Assembly: GCA_950022655.1 (NCBI GenBank)
Contig: OX465589.1
Span: 32,403,970-32,467,969, forward strand
Length of the DNA: 64,000 nucleotides
Direction: 5' to 3'
Source of the DNA: Alentia gelatinosa
Taxonomy: Eukaryota; Annelida; Polychaeta; Phyllodocida; Polynoidae
The notes below the pieces were generated by a model. The model made no database searches and had not been told where the DNA came from. It saw only the letters and a program-made list of their open reading frames with translations. The position numbers were made by a program, and so were the translations under genes. Numbering within the stretch: position 1 is the stretch's first letter; each line of letters opens with the position of its first letter. Positions 49,227 to 63,452 of this stretch are shown piece after piece.

Positions 49227-50985
49227 GGCCTACTTAATTGGTCGCTAGTTTATGCAGCGACCTTGAAATTGACTGCAATTGTTACTGATAGATTGGCCAT
49301 CAACCCCTGTCTGTGCTGAGCTCCTCACTCTCAGTCGGATAGATTGACGTGCCGTACCGTACGCAGAATTTAACTCACTGTCGCCCAAATTATCATAGCC
49401 CAAGACATCTAAGGATGATACGTACCAAATGCGGATATTCACTTCCAGTTAGAATTCAGCCATGAGACTTTAACACCAGTTAGGGACACATATAACCTAC
49501 GATCACCTAAAATATGAAGAAAATCGGCCAATTAGATCTAACGATATTCGTGTTTGAATCTGGTTGTAACAAATGCTGCTCTGGTGGCCAGTGTAGGCCT
49601 ACTTAATTGGTCGCTAGTTTATGCAGCGACCTTGATATTGACTGCACTTGTTACTGATAGATTGGCCATCAACCCCTGTCTGTGCTGAGCTCCTCACTCT
49701 CAGTCGAATAGATTGATGGGCCTTACCTTACGCAGAATTTAACTGACTGTCGTCCAAATTATCATAGCCCAAGACATCTGAGGATGATGCGTACCAAATG
49801 CGGAAATTCACTTCCCGTTGGAATATGGCCATGAAACTTTAACACCAGTTAGGGACACATATAACCTACGATGACCTAAAATATGAAGAAAATCGGCCGC
49901 TTGGATCTAACGACATTCACGTTTGAATATGGTTGTATCAAATGCTGCTCTGGTGGCCAGTGTACTGACGCTGGGTGACTATGATAAGAACTAACGTTTT
50001 AATTGACAGGTCCTGCCACCTGGTGTATTATGTGAAACCAGGTTCCTCACTACATTCATAACGCCCTTAACATGCCCTCTTCCTGTCAGACTCAGTGGTC
50101 TAGAGGTAGTGTCAGCAAGGGAAACCTATGGTTGAGAGTTCAATCCCCTTCCATGCAGAGCGGGTTTTTTTTCAAGAGTCATGGGTGAGACAGTTAGGCT
50201 GGGTGAGACAGACTCAGGCAGAGTGAGACAGACTCAGGCAGGGTGAGACAGACTCGGGAAGGGTGAGTTGAGACAGACTCAGGCAGGGTGAGACAGACTC
50301 TGGCAGGATGATGAGAGACAGACTCAGGCAGGGTATAAAAGACACGGGCAGGGCGAGATAGGCTTGGGCAGGGTGATGAGAAACAGACTTGGACAATGTG
50401 AGACAGACATGGGCAGGATAATGTGAGACAAACTGGGGCAGGGTGAGACAGAGTCAGGCAGGGTGAGACAGACTCAGGAAGGGTGAGGTGAGACAGAGTC
50501 AGGCAGGGTGAGACAGACTTGGGCAGGGTGATGAGAGACAGACTCAGGCAGGGTATGACAGACTTGGGTAGAGCGACATAGACTTGAGCAGAGTGATGAG
50601 AGACAGACTGGGGCAGGGTGAGACAGACTCACACAGGATGAGACAGACTCAGACAGGGTGAGACAGACTCGGGCAGGGTTAGGTAATACAGACTCAGGCA
50701 GGGTGAAACAGACTCGGTCAGGGTGAAGGGAGACAGACAGAGGGAGGGTATAACAGACATGGGCAGTTTCAGGTTAGACAGACTAGGGTAGGTCGAGACA
50801 GACTGGGGCAGGGTAAGTTGAGACAGACTGGGACAGGGTGAGAAAGACATGGGCAGGATAATGAGAGACAGACTGGGGCAGGGTTAGACAGAGTCAGGCA
50901 GGGTGAGACAGACTCGGGAAGGGTGAGACAATCTCGGGCAGGGTGATGAGAGACAGACTCAGGGAGGGTATGACAGACTCGGGCA
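49227..50985. repeat. U29 satellite unit, 1759 bp
   Basis: A has ttgaaattg/caattg and ggttgtaac, again directly after a B2 unit. Private cgatgacc in B (about 49869). tRNA-like element 50089-50172. Confidence 0.94.
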
Positions 50986-52744
50986 GGCCTACTTAATTGG
51001 TCGCTAGTTTATGCAGCGACCTTGATATTGACTGCACTTGTTACTGATAGATTGGCCATCAACCCCTGTCTGTGCTGAGCTCCTCACTCTCAGTCGGATA
51101 GATTGACGTGCCGTACCGTACGCAGAATTTAACTCACTGTCGCCCAAATTATCATAGCCCAAGACATCTAAGGATGATACGTACCAAATGCGGATATTCA
51201 CTTCCAGTTAGAATTCAGCCATGAGACTTTAACACCAGTTAGGGACACATATAACCTACGATCACCTAAAATATGAAGAAAATCGGCCAATTAGATCTAA
51301 CGATATTCGTGTTTGAATCTGGTGCTATCAAATGCTGCTCTGGTGGCCAGTGTAGGCCTACTTAATTGGTCGCTAGTTTATGCAGCGACCTTGATATTGA
51401 CTGCACTTGTTACTGATAGATTGGCCATCAACCCCTGTCTGTGCTGAGCTCCTCACTCTCAGTCGAATAGATTGATGGGCCTTACCTTACGCAGAATTTA
51501 ACTGACTGTCGTCCAAATTATCATAGCCCAAGACATCTGAGGATGATGCGTACCAAATGCGGAAATTCACTTCCCGTTGGAATATGGCCATGAAACTTTA
51601 ACACCAGTTAGGGACACATATAACCTACGATCACCTAAAATATGAAGAAAATCGGCCGCTTGGATCTAACGACATTCACGTTTGAATATGGTTGTATCAA
51701 ATGCTGCTGTGGTGGCCAGTGTACTGACGCTGGGTGACTATGATAAGAACTAACGTTTTAATTGACAGGTCCTGCCACCTGGTGTATTATGTGAAACCAG
51801 GTTCCTCACTACATTCATAACGCCCTTAACATGCCCTCTTCCTGTCAGACTCAGTGGTCTAGAGGCAGTGTCAGCAAGGGAAACCTATGGTTGAGAATTC
51901 AATCCCCTTCAATGCAGAGAGGGTTTTTTTTCAAGAGTCATGGGTGAGACAGTTAGGCTGGGTGAGACAGACTCAGGCAGAGTGAGACAGACTCAGGCAG
52001 GGTGAGACAGACTCGGGAAGGGTGAGTTGAGACAGACTCAGGCAGGGTGAGACAGACTCTGGCAGGATGATGAGAGACAGACTCAGGCAGGGTATAAAAG
52101 ACACGGGCAGGGCGAGATAGGCTTGGGCAGGGTGATGAGAAACAGACTTGGACAATGTGAGACAGACATGGGCAGGATAATGTGAGACAAACTGGGGCAG
52201 GGTGAGACAGAGTCAGGCAGGGTGAGACAGACTCAGGAAGGGTGAGGTGAGACAGAGTCAGGCAGGGTGAGACAGACTTGGGCAGGGTGATGAGAGACAG
52301 ACTCAGGCAGGGTATGACAGACTTGGGTAGAGCGACATAGACTTGAGCAGAGTGATGAGAGACAGACTGGGGCAGGGTGAGACAGACTCACACAGGATGA
52401 GACAGACTCAGACAGGGTGAGACAGACTCGGGCAGGGTTAGGTAATACAGACTCAGGCAGGGTGAAACAGACTCGGTCAGGGTGAAGGGAGACAGACAGA
52501 GGGAGGGTATAACAGACATGGGCAGTTTCAGGTTAGACAGACTAGGGTAGGTCGAGACAGACTGGGGCAGGGTAAGTTGAGACAGACTGGGACAGGGTGA
52601 GAAAGACATGGGCAGGATAATGAGAGACAGACTGGGGCAGGGTTAGACAGAGTCAGGCAGGGTGAGACAGACTCGGGAAGGGTGAGACAATCTCGGGCAG
52701 GGTGATGAGAGACAGACTCAGGGAGGGTATGACAGACTCGGGCA
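50986..52744. repeat. U30 satellite unit, 1759 bp
   Basis: A has ggtgctatc, B ends gctgctgtgg, and the linker has gaggcagt and gagaattc: the U1 marker set. Private gcagagaggg before T8. tRNA-like element 51848-51931. Confidence 0.94.
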
Positions 52745-54503
52745 GGCCTACTTAATTGGTCGCTAGTTTATGCAGCGACCTTGATATTGACTGCACTTGT
52801 TACTGATAGATTGGCCATCAACCCCTGTCTGTGCTGAGCTCCTCACTCTCAGTCGGATAGATTGACGTGCCGTACCGTACGCAGAATTTAACTCACTGTC
52901 GCCCAAATTATCATAGCCCAAGACATCTAAGGATGATACGTACCAAATGCGGATATTCACTTCCAGTTAGAATTCAGCCATGAGACTTTAACACCAGTTA
53001 GGGACACATATAACCTACGATCACCTAAAATATGAAGAAAATCGGCCAATTAGATCTAACGATATTCGTGTTTGAATCTGGTGCTATCAAATGCTGCTCT
53101 GGTGGCCAGTGTAGGCCTACTTAATTGGTCGCTAGTTTATGCAGCGACCTTGATATTGACTGCACTTGTTACTGATAGATTGGCCATCAACCCCTGTCTG
53201 TGCTGAGCTCCTCACTCTCAGTCGAATAGATTGATGGGCCTTACCTTACGCAGAATTTAACTGACTGTCGTCCAAATTATCATAGCCCAAGACATCTGAG
53301 GATGATGCGTACCAAATGCGGAAATTCACTTCCCGTTGGAATATGGCCATGAAACTTTAACACCAGTTAGGGACACATATAACCTACGATCACCTAAAAT
53401 ATGAAGAAATTCGGCCGCTTGGATCTAACGACATTCACGTTTGAATATGGTTGTATCAAATGCTGCTCTGGTGGCCAGTGTACTGACGCTGGGTGACTAT
53501 GATAAGAACTAACGTTTTAATTGACAGGTCCTGCCACCTGGTGTATTATGTGAAACCAGGTTCCTCACTACATTCATAACGCCCTTAACATGCCCTCTTC
53601 CTGTCAGACTCAGTGGTCTAGAGGTAGTGTCAGCAAGGGAAACCTATGGTTGAGAGTTCAATCCCCTTCCATGCAGAGCGGGTTTTTTTTCAAGAGTCAT
53701 GGGTGAGACAGTTAGGCTGGGTGAGACAGACTCAGGCAGAGTGAGACAGACTCAGGCAGGGTGAGACAGACTCGAGAAGAGTGAGTTGAGACAGACTCAG
53801 GCAGGGTGAGACAGACTCTGGCAGGATGATGAGAGACAGACTCAGGCAGGGTATAAAAGACACGGGCAGGGCGAGATAGGCTTGGGCAGGGTGATGAGAA
53901 ACAGACTTGGACAATGTGAGACAGACATGGGCAGGATAATGTGAGACAAACTGGGGCAGGGTGAGACAGAGTCAGGCAGGGTGAGACAGACTCAGGAAGG
54001 GTGAGGTGAGACAGAGTCAGGCAGGGTGAGACAGACTTGGGCAGGGTGATGAGAGACAGACTCAGGCAGGGTATGACAGACTTGGGTAGAGCGACATAGA
54101 CTTGAGCAGAGTGATGAGAGACAGACTGGGGCAGGGTGAGACAGACTCACACAGGATGAGACAGACTCAGACAGGGTGAGACAGACTCGGGCAGGGTTAG
54201 GTAATACAGACTCAGGCAGGGTGAAACAGACTCGGTCAGGGTGAAGGGAGACAGACAGAGGGAGGGTATAACAGACATGGGCAGTTTCAGGTTAGACAGA
54301 CTAGGGTAGGTCGAGACAGACTGGGGCAGGGTAAGTTGAGACAGACTGGGACAGGGTGAGAAAGACATGGGCAGGATAATGAGAGACAGACTGGGGCAGG
54401 GTTAGACAGAGTCAGGCAGGGTGAGACAGACTCGGGAAGGGTGAGACAATCTCGGGCAGGGTGATGAGAGACAGACTCAGGGAGGGTATGACAGACTCGG
54501 GCA
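52745..54503. repeat. U31 satellite unit, 1759 bp
   Basis: A has ggtgctatc like U1 and U30, but B has gaaattcgg and the minisatellite ctcgagaagag like U9-U11. tRNA-like element 53607-53690. Confidence 0.94.
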
Positions 54504-56262
54504 GGCCTACTTAATTGGTCGCTAGTTTATGCAGCGACCTTGATATTGACTGCACTTGTTACTGATAGATTGGCCATCAACCTCTGTCTGTGCTGAGCTC
54601 CTCACTCTCAGTCGGATAGAAAGACGTGCCGTACCGTACGCAGAATTTAACTCACTGTCGCCCAAATTATCATAGCCCAAGACATCTAAGGATGATACGT
54701 ACCAAATGCGGATATTCACTTCCAGTTAGAATTCAGCCATGAGACTTTAACACCAGTTAGGGACACATATAACCTACGATCACCTAAAATATGAAGAAAA
54801 TCGGCCAATTAGATCTAACGATATTCGTGTTTGAATCTGGTTGTATCAAATGCTGCTCTGGTGGCCAGTGTAGGCCTACTTAATTGGTCGCTAGTTTATG
54901 CAGCGACCTTGATATTGACTGCACTTGTTACTGATAGATTGGCCATCAACCCCTGTCTGTGCTGAGCTCCTCACTCTCAGTCGAATAGATTGATGGGCCT
55001 TACCTTACGCAGAATTTAACTGACTGTCGTCCAAATTATCATAGCCCAAGACATCTGAGGATGATGCGTACCAAATGCGGAAATTCACTTCCCGTTGGAA
55101 TATGGCCATGAAACTTTAACACCAGTTAGGGACACATATAACCTACGATCACCTAAAATATGAAGAAATTCGGCCGCTTGGATCTAACGACATTCACGTT
55201 TGAATATGGTTGTATCAAATGCTGCTCTGGTGGCCAGTGTACTGACGCTGGGTGACTATGATAAGAACTAACGTTTTAATTGACAGGTCCTGCCACCTGG
55301 TGTATTATGTGAAACCAGGTTCCTCACTACATTCATAACGCCCTTAACATGCCCTCTTCCTGTCAGACTCAGTGGTCTAGAGGTAGTGTCAGCAAGGGAA
55401 ACCTATGGTTGAGAGTTCAATCCCCTTCCATGCAGAGCGTTTTTTTTTTCAAGAGTCATGGGTGAGACAGTTAGGCTGGGTGAGACAGACTCAGGCAGAG
55501 TGAGACAGACTCAGGCAGGGTGAGACAGACTCGGGAAGGGTGAGTTGAGACAGACTCAGGCAGGGTGAGACAGACTCTGGCAGGATGATGAGAGACAGAC
55601 TCAGGCAGGGTATAAAAGACACGGGCAGGGCGAGATAGGCTTGGGCAGGGTGATGAGAAACAGACCTGGACAATGTGAGACAGACATGGGCAGGATAATG
55701 TGAGACAAACTGGGGCAGGGTGAGACAGAGTCAGGCAGGGTGAGACAGACTCAGGAAGGGTGAGGTGAGACAGAGTCAGGCAGGGTGAGACAGACTTGGG
55801 CAGGGTGATGAGAGACAGACTCAGGCAGGGTATGACAGACTTGGGTAGAGCGACATAGACTTGAGCAGAGTGATGAGAGACAGACTGGGGCAGGGTGAGA
55901 CAGACTCACACAGGATGAGACAGACTCAGACAGGGTGAGACAGACTCGGGCAGGGTTAGGTAATACAGACTCAGGCAGGGTGAAACAGACTCGGTCAGGG
56001 TGAAGGGAGACAGACAGAGGGAGGGTATAACAGACATGGGCAGTTTCAGGTTAGACAGACTAGGGTAGGTCGAGACAGACTGGGGCAGGGTAAGTTGAGA
56101 CAGACTGGGACAGGGTGAGAAAGACATGGGCAGGATAATGAGAGACAGACTGGGGCAGGGTTAGACAGAGTCAGGCAGGGTGAGACAGACTCGGGAAGGG
56201 TGAGACAATCTCGGGCAGGGTGATGAGAGACAGACTCAGGGAGGGTATGACAGACTCGAACA
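54504..56262. repeat. U32 satellite unit, 1759 bp
   Basis: A has aacctctg and private gatagaaagacg (about 54616). B has gaaattcgg. gcgT10, private cagacctgg (about 55663), and ends ctcgaacagg. tRNA-like element 55366-55449. Confidence 0.94.
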
Positions 56263-58021
56263 GGCCTACTTAATTGGTCGCTAGTTTATGCAGCGACCTT
56301 GATATTGACTGCACTTGTTACTGATAGATTGGCCATCAACCCCTGTCTGTGCTGAGCTCCTCACTTTCAGTCGGATAGATTGACGTGCCGTACCGTACGC
56401 AGAATTTAACTCACTGTCGCCCAAATTATCATAGCCCAAGACATCTAAGGATGATACGTACCAAATGCGGATATTCACTTCCAGTTAGAATTCAGCCATG
56501 AGACTTTAACACCAGTTAGGGACACATATAACCTACGATCACCTAAAATATGAAGAAAATCGGCCAATTAGATCTAACGATATTCGTGTTTGAATCTGGT
56601 TGTAACAAATGCTGCTCTGGTGGCCAGTGTAGGCCTACTTAATTGGTCGCTAGTTTATGCAGCGACCTTGATATTGACTGCACTTGTTACTGATAGATTG
56701 GCCATCAACCCCTGTCTGTGCTGAGCTCCTCACTCTCAGTCGAATAGATTGATGGGCCTTACCTTACGCAGAATTTAACTGACTGTCGTCCAAATTATCA
56801 TAGCCCAAGACATCTGAGGATGATGCGTACCAAATGCGGAAATTCACTTCCCGTTGGAATATGGCCATGAAACTTTAACACCAGTTAGGGACACATATAA
56901 CCTACGATCACCTAAAATATGAAGAAAATCGGCCGCTTGGATCTAACGACATTCACGTTTGAATATGGTTGTATCAAATGCTGCTCTGGTGGCCAGTGTA
57001 CTGACGCTGGGTGACTATGATAAGAACTAACGTTTTAATTGACAGGTCCTGCCACCTGCTGTATTATGTGAAACCAGGTTCCTCACTACATTCATAACGC
57101 CCTTAACATGCCCTCTTCCTGTCAGACTCAGTGGTCTAGAGGTAGTGTCAGCAAGGGAAACCTATGGTTGAGAGTTCAATCCCCTTCCATGCAGAGCGGG
57201 TTTTTTTTCAAGAGTCATGGGTGAGACAGTTAGGCTGGGTGAGACAGACTCAGGCAGAGTGAGACAGACTCAGGCAGGGTGAGACAGACTCGGGAAGGGT
57301 GAGTTGAGACAGACTCAGGCAGGGTGAGACAGACTCTGGCAGGATGATGAGAGACAGACTCAGGCAGGGTATAAAAGACACGGGCAGGGCGAGATAGGCT
57401 TGGGCAGGGTGATGAGAAACAGACTTGGACAATGTGAGACAGACATGGGCAGGATAATGTGAGACAAACTGGGGCAGGGTGAGACAGAGTCAGGCAGGGT
57501 GAGACAGACTCAGGAAGGGTGAGGTGAGACAGAGTCAGGCAGGGTGAGACAGACTTGGGCAGGGTGATGAGAGACAGACTCAGGCAGGGTATGACAGACT
57601 TGGGTAGAGCGACATAGACTTGAGCAGAGTGATGAGAGACAGACTGGGGCAGGGTGAGACAGACTCACACAGGATGAGACAGACTCAGACAGGGTGAGAC
57701 AGACTCGGGCAGGGTTAGGTAATACAGACTCAGGCAGGGTGAAACAGACTCGGTCAGGGTAAAGGGAGACAGACAGAGGGAGGGTATAACAGACATGGGC
57801 AGTTTCAGGTTAGACAGACTAGGGTAGGTCGAGACAGACTGGGGCAGGGTAAGTTGAGACAGACTGGGACAGGGTGAGAAAGACATGGGCAGGATAATGA
57901 GAGACAGACTGGGGCAGGGTTAGACAGAGTCAGGCAGGGTGAGACAGACTCGGGAAGGGTGAGACAATCTCGGGCAGGGTGATGAGAGACAGACTCAGGG
58001 AGGGTATGACAGACTCGGGCA
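56263..58021. repeat. U33 satellite unit, 1759 bp
   Basis: A has cactttcag and ggttgtaac. B is B1, with linker cctgctgt. Private gggtaaaggg (about 57757). tRNA-like element 57125-57208. Confidence 0.94.
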
Positions 58022-59780
58022 GGCCTACTTAATTGGTCGCTAGTTTATGCAGCGACCTTGATATTGACTGCACTTGTTACTGATAGATTGGCCATCAACC
58101 CCTGTCTGTGCTGAGCTCCTCACTTTCAGTCGGATAGATTGACGTGCCGTACCGTACGCAGAATTTAACTCACTGTCGCCCAAATTATCATAGCCCAAGA
58201 CATCTAAGGATGATACGTACCAAATGCGGATATTCACTTCCAGTTAGAATTCAGCCATGAGACTTTAACACCAGTTAGGGACACATATAACCTACGATCA
58301 CCTAAAATATGAAGAAAATCGGCCAATTAGATCTAACGATATTCGTGTTTGAATCTGGTTGTATCAAATGCTGCTCTGGTGGCCAGTGTAGGCCTACTTA
58401 ATTGGTCGCTAGTTTATGCAGCGACCTTGATATTGACTGCACTTGTTACTGATAGATTGGCCATCAACCCCTGTCTGTGCTGAGCTCCTCACTCTCAGTC
58501 GAATAGATTGATGGGCCTTACCTTACGCAGAATTTAACTGACTGTCGTCCAAATTATCATAGCCCAAGACATCTGAGGATGATGCGTACCAAATGCGGAA
58601 ATTCACTTCCCGTTGGAATATGGCCATGAAACTTTAACACCAGTTAGGGACACATATAACCTACGATCACCTAAAATATGAAGAAATTCGGCCGCTTGGA
58701 TCTAACGACATTCACGTTTGAATATGGTTGTATCAAATGCTGCTCTGGTGGCCAGTGTACTGACGCTGGGTGACTATGATAAGAACTAACGTTTTAATTG
58801 ACAGGTCCTGCCACCTGGTGTATTATGTGAAACCAGGTTCCTCACTACATTCATAACGCCCTTAACATGCCCTCTTCCTGTCAGACTCAGTGGTCTAGAG
58901 GTAGTGTCAGCAAGGGAAACCTATGGTTGAGAGTTCAATCCCCTTCCATGCAGAGCGGGTTTTTTTTCAAGAGTCATGGGTGAGACAGTTAGGCTGGGTG
59001 AGACAGACTCAGGCAGAGTGAGACAGACTCAGGCAGGGTGAGACAGACTCGGGAAGGGTGAGTTGAGACAGACTCAGGCAGGGTGAGACAGACTCTGGCA
59101 GGATGATGAGAGACAGACTCAGGCAGGGTATAAAAGACACGGGCAGGGCGAGATAGGCTTGGGCAGGGTGATGAGAAACAGACTTGGACAATGTGAGACA
59201 GACATGGGCAGGATAATGTGAGACAAACTGGGGCAGGGTGAGACAGAGTCAGGCAGGGTGAGACAGACTCAGGAAGGGTGAGGTGAGACAGAGTCAGGCA
59301 GGGTGAGACAGACTTGGGCAGGGTGATGAGAGACAGACTCAGGCAGGGTATGACAGACTTGGGTAGAGCGACATAGACTTGAGCAGAGTGATGAGAGACA
59401 GACTGGGGCAGGGTGAGACAGACTCACACAGGATGAGACAGACTCAGACAGGGTGAGACAGACTCGGGCAGGGTTAGGTAATACAGACTCAGGCAGGGTG
59501 AAACAGACTCGGTCAGGGTGAAGGGAGACAGACAGAGGGAGGGTATAACAGACATGGGCAGTTTCAGGTTAGACAGACTAGGGTAGGTCGAGACAGACTG
59601 GGGCAGGGTAAGTTGAGACAGACTGGGACAGGGTGAGAAAGACATGGGCAGGATAATGAGAGACAGACTGGGGCAGGGTTAGACAGAGTCAGGCAGGGTG
59701 AGACAGACTCGGGAAGGGTGAGACAATCTCGGGCAGGGTGATGAGAGACAGACTCAGGGAGGGTATGACAGACTCGGGCA
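58022..59780. repeat. U34 satellite unit, 1759 bp
   Basis: A has cactttcag, B is B1 with gaaattcgg, common linker. tRNA-like element 58884-58967. Confidence 0.94.
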
Positions 59781-61695
59781 GGCCTACTTAATTGGTCGCT
59801 AGTTTATGCAGCGACCTTGATATTGACTGCACTTGTTACTGATAGATTGGCCATCAACCCCTGTCTGTGCTGAGCTCCTCACTCTCAGTCGGATAGATTG
59901 ACGTGCCGTACCGTACGCAGAATTTAACTCAGTCGCCCAAATTATCATAGCCCAAGACATCTAAGGATGATACGTACCAAATGCGGATATTCACTTCCAG
60001 TTAGAATTCAGCCATGAGACTTTAACACCAGTTAGGGACACATATAACCTACGATCACCTAAAATATGAAGAAAATCGGCCAATTAGATCTAACGATATT
60101 CGTGTTTGAATCTGGTTGTATCAAATGCTGCTCTGGTGGCCAGTGTAGGCCTACTTAATTGGTCGCTAGTTTATGCAGCGACCTTGATATTGACTGCACT
60201 TGTTACTGATAGATTGGCCATCAACCCCTGTCTGTGCTGAGCTCCTCACTCTCAGTCGAATAGATTGATGGGCCTTACCTTACGCAGAATTTAACTGACT
60301 GTCGTCCAAATTATCATAGCCCAAGACATCTGAGGATGATGCGAAATTCACTTCCCGTTGGAATATGGCCATGAAACTTTAACACCAGTCTGTGCTGAGC
60401 TCCTCAATCTCAGTCGGATAGATTGACATGCCGTACCGTACGCAGAATTTAACTGACTGTCGTCCAAATTATCATAGCCCAAGACATCTGAGGATGATGC
60501 GTACCAAATGCGGAAATTCACTTCCCGTTGGAATATGGCCATGAAACTTTAACACCAGTTAGGGACACATATAACCTACGATCACCTAAAATATGAAGAA
60601 ATTCGGCCGCTTGGATCTAACGACATTCACGTTTGAATATGGTTGTATCAAATGCTGCTCTGGTGGCCAGTGTACTGACGCTGGGTGACTATGATAAGAA
60701 CTAACGTTTTAATTGACAGGTCCTGCCACCTGGTGTATTATGTGAAACCAGGTTCCTCACTACATTCATAACGCCCTTAACATGCCCTCTTCCTGTCAGA
60801 CTCAGTGGTCTAGAGGTAGTGTCAGCAAGGGAAACCTATGGTTGAGAGTTCAATCCCCTTCCATGCAGAGCGGGTTTTTTTTCAAGAGTCATGGGTGAGA
60901 CAGTTAGGCTGGGTGAGACAGACTCAGGCAGAGTGAGACAGACTCAGGCAGGGTGAGACAGACTCGGGAAGGGTGAGTTGAGACAGACTCAGGCAGGGTG
61001 AGACAGACTCTGGCAGGATGATGAGAGACAGACTCAGGCAGGGTATAAAAGACACGGGCAGGGCGAGATAGGCTTGGGCAGGGTGATGAGAAACAGACTT
61101 GGACAATGTGAGACAGACATGGGCAGGATAATGTGAGACAAACTGGGGCAGGGTGAGACAGAGTCAGGCAGGGTGAGACAGACTCAGGAAGGGTGAGGTG
61201 AGACAGAGTCAGGCAGGGTGAGACAGACTTGGGCAGGGTGATGAGAGACAGACTCAGGCAGGGTATGACAGACTTGGGTAGAGCGACATAGACTTGAGCA
61301 GAGTGATGAGAGACAGACTGGGGCAGGGTGAGACAGACTCACACAGGATGAGACAGACTCAGACAGGGTGAGACAGACTCGGGCAGGGTTAGGTAATACA
61401 GACTCAGGCAGGGTGAAACAGACTCGGTCAGGGTGAAGGGAGACAGACAGAGGGAGGGTATAACAGACATGGGCAGTTTCAGGTTAGACAGACTAGGGTA
61501 GGTCGAGACAGACTGGGGCAGGGTAAGTTGAGACAGACTGGGACAGGGTGAGAAAGACATGGGCAGGATAATGAGAGACAGACTGGGGCAGGTTTAGACA
61601 GAGTCAGGCAGGGTGAGACAGACTCGGGAAGGGTGAGACAATCTCGGGCAGGGTGATGAGAGACAGACTCAGGGAGGGTATGACAGACTCGGGCA
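59781..61695. repeat. U35 satellite unit, 1915 bp, B with internal duplication
   Basis: 2-bp A deletion. The B region (60148-60674) is 527 bp: B1 sequence runs to aacaccagt at about 60389, then jumps back to ctgtgctgagc and continues as B3. A 12-bp deletion (gatgcgaaattc) lies at about 60343. Private ggcaggttta at about 61590. tRNA-like element 60799-60882. Confidence 0.94.
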
Positions 61696-63452
61696 GGCCT
61701 ACTTAATTGGTCGCTAGTTTATGCAGCGACCTTGATATTGACTGCACTTGTTACTGATAGATTGGCCATCAACCCCTGTCTGTGCTGAGCTCCTCACTCT
61801 CAGTCGGATAGATTGACGTGCCGTACCGTACGCAGAATTTAACTCAGTCGCCCAAATTATCATAGCCCAAGACATCTAAGGATGATACGTACCAAATGCG
61901 GATATTCACTTCCAGTTAGAATTCAGCCATGAGACTTTAACACCAGTTAGGGACACATATAACCTACGATCACCTAAAATATGAAGAAAATCGGCCAATT
62001 AGATCTAACGATATTCGTGTTTGAATCTGGTTGTATCAAATGCTGCTCTGGTGGCCAGTGTAGGCCTACTTAATTGGTCGCTAGTTTATGCAGCGACCTT
62101 GATATTGACTGCACTTGTTACTGATAGATTGGCCATCAACCCCTGTCTGTGCTGAGCTCCTCACTCTCAGTCGAATAGATTGATGGGCCTTACCTTACGC
62201 AGAATTTAACTGACTGTCGTCCAAATTATCATAGCCCAAGACATCTGAGGATGATGCGTACCAAATGCGGAAATTCACTTCCCGTTGGAATATGGCCATG
62301 AAACTTTAACACCAGTTAGGGACACATATAACCTACGATCACCTAAAATATGAAGAAAATCGGTCGCTTGGATCTAACGACATTCACGTTTGAATATGGT
62401 TGTATCAAATGCTGCTGTGGTGGCCAGTGTACTGACGCTGGGTGACTATGATAAGAACTAACGTTTTAATTGACAGGTCCTGCCACCTGGTGTATTATGT
62501 GAAACCAGGTTCCTCACTACATTCATAACGCCCTTAACATGCCCTCTTCCTGTCAGACTCAGTGGTCTAGAGGTAGTGTCAGCAAGGGAAACCTATGGTT
62601 GAGAGTTCAATCCCCTTCCATGCAGAGCGTTTTTTTTTTCAAGAGTCATGGGTGAGACAGTTAGGCTGGGTGAGACAGACTCAGGCAGAGTGAGACAGAC
62701 TCAGGCAGGGTGAGACAGACTCGGGAAGGGTGAGTTGAGACAGACTCAGGCAGGGTGAGACAGACTCTGGCAGGATGATGAGAGACAGACTCAGGCAGGG
62801 TATAAAAGACACGGGCAGGGCGAGATAGGCTTGGGCAGGGTGATGAGAAACAGACTTGGACAATGTGAGACAGACATGGGCAGGATAATGTGAGACAAAC
62901 TGGGGCAGGGTGAGACAGAGTCAGGCAGGGTGAGACAGACTCAGGAAGGGTGAGGTGAGACAGAGTCAGGCAGGGTGAGACAGACTTGGGCAGGGTGATG
63001 AGAGACAGACTCAGGCAGGGTATGACAGACTTGGGTAGAGCGACATAGACTTGAGCAGAGTGATGAGAGACAGACTGGGGCAGGGTGAGACAGACTCACA
63101 CAGGATGAGACAGACTCAGACAGGGTGAGACAGACTCGGGCAGGGTTAGGTAATACAGACTCAGGCAGGGTGAAACAGACTCGGTCAGGGTGAAGGGAGA
63201 CAGACAGAGGGAGGGTATAACAGACATGGGCAGTTTCAGGTTAGACAGACTAGGGTAGGTCGAGACAGACTGGGGCAGGGTAAGTTGAGACAGACTGGGA
63301 CAGGGTGAGAAAGACATGGGCAGGATAATGAGAGACAGACTGGGGCAGGGTTAGACAGAGTCAGGCAGGGTGAGACAGACTCGGGAAGGGTGAGACAATC
63401 TCGGGCAGGGTGATGAGAGACAGACTCAGGGAGGGTATGACAGACTCGAACA
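61696..63452. repeat. U36 satellite unit, 1757 bp
   Basis: 2-bp A deletion. B1 has private cggtcgcttgg (about 62362) and gctgctgtgg. gcgT10, ends ctcgaacagg. tRNA-like element 62556-62639. Confidence 0.94.
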
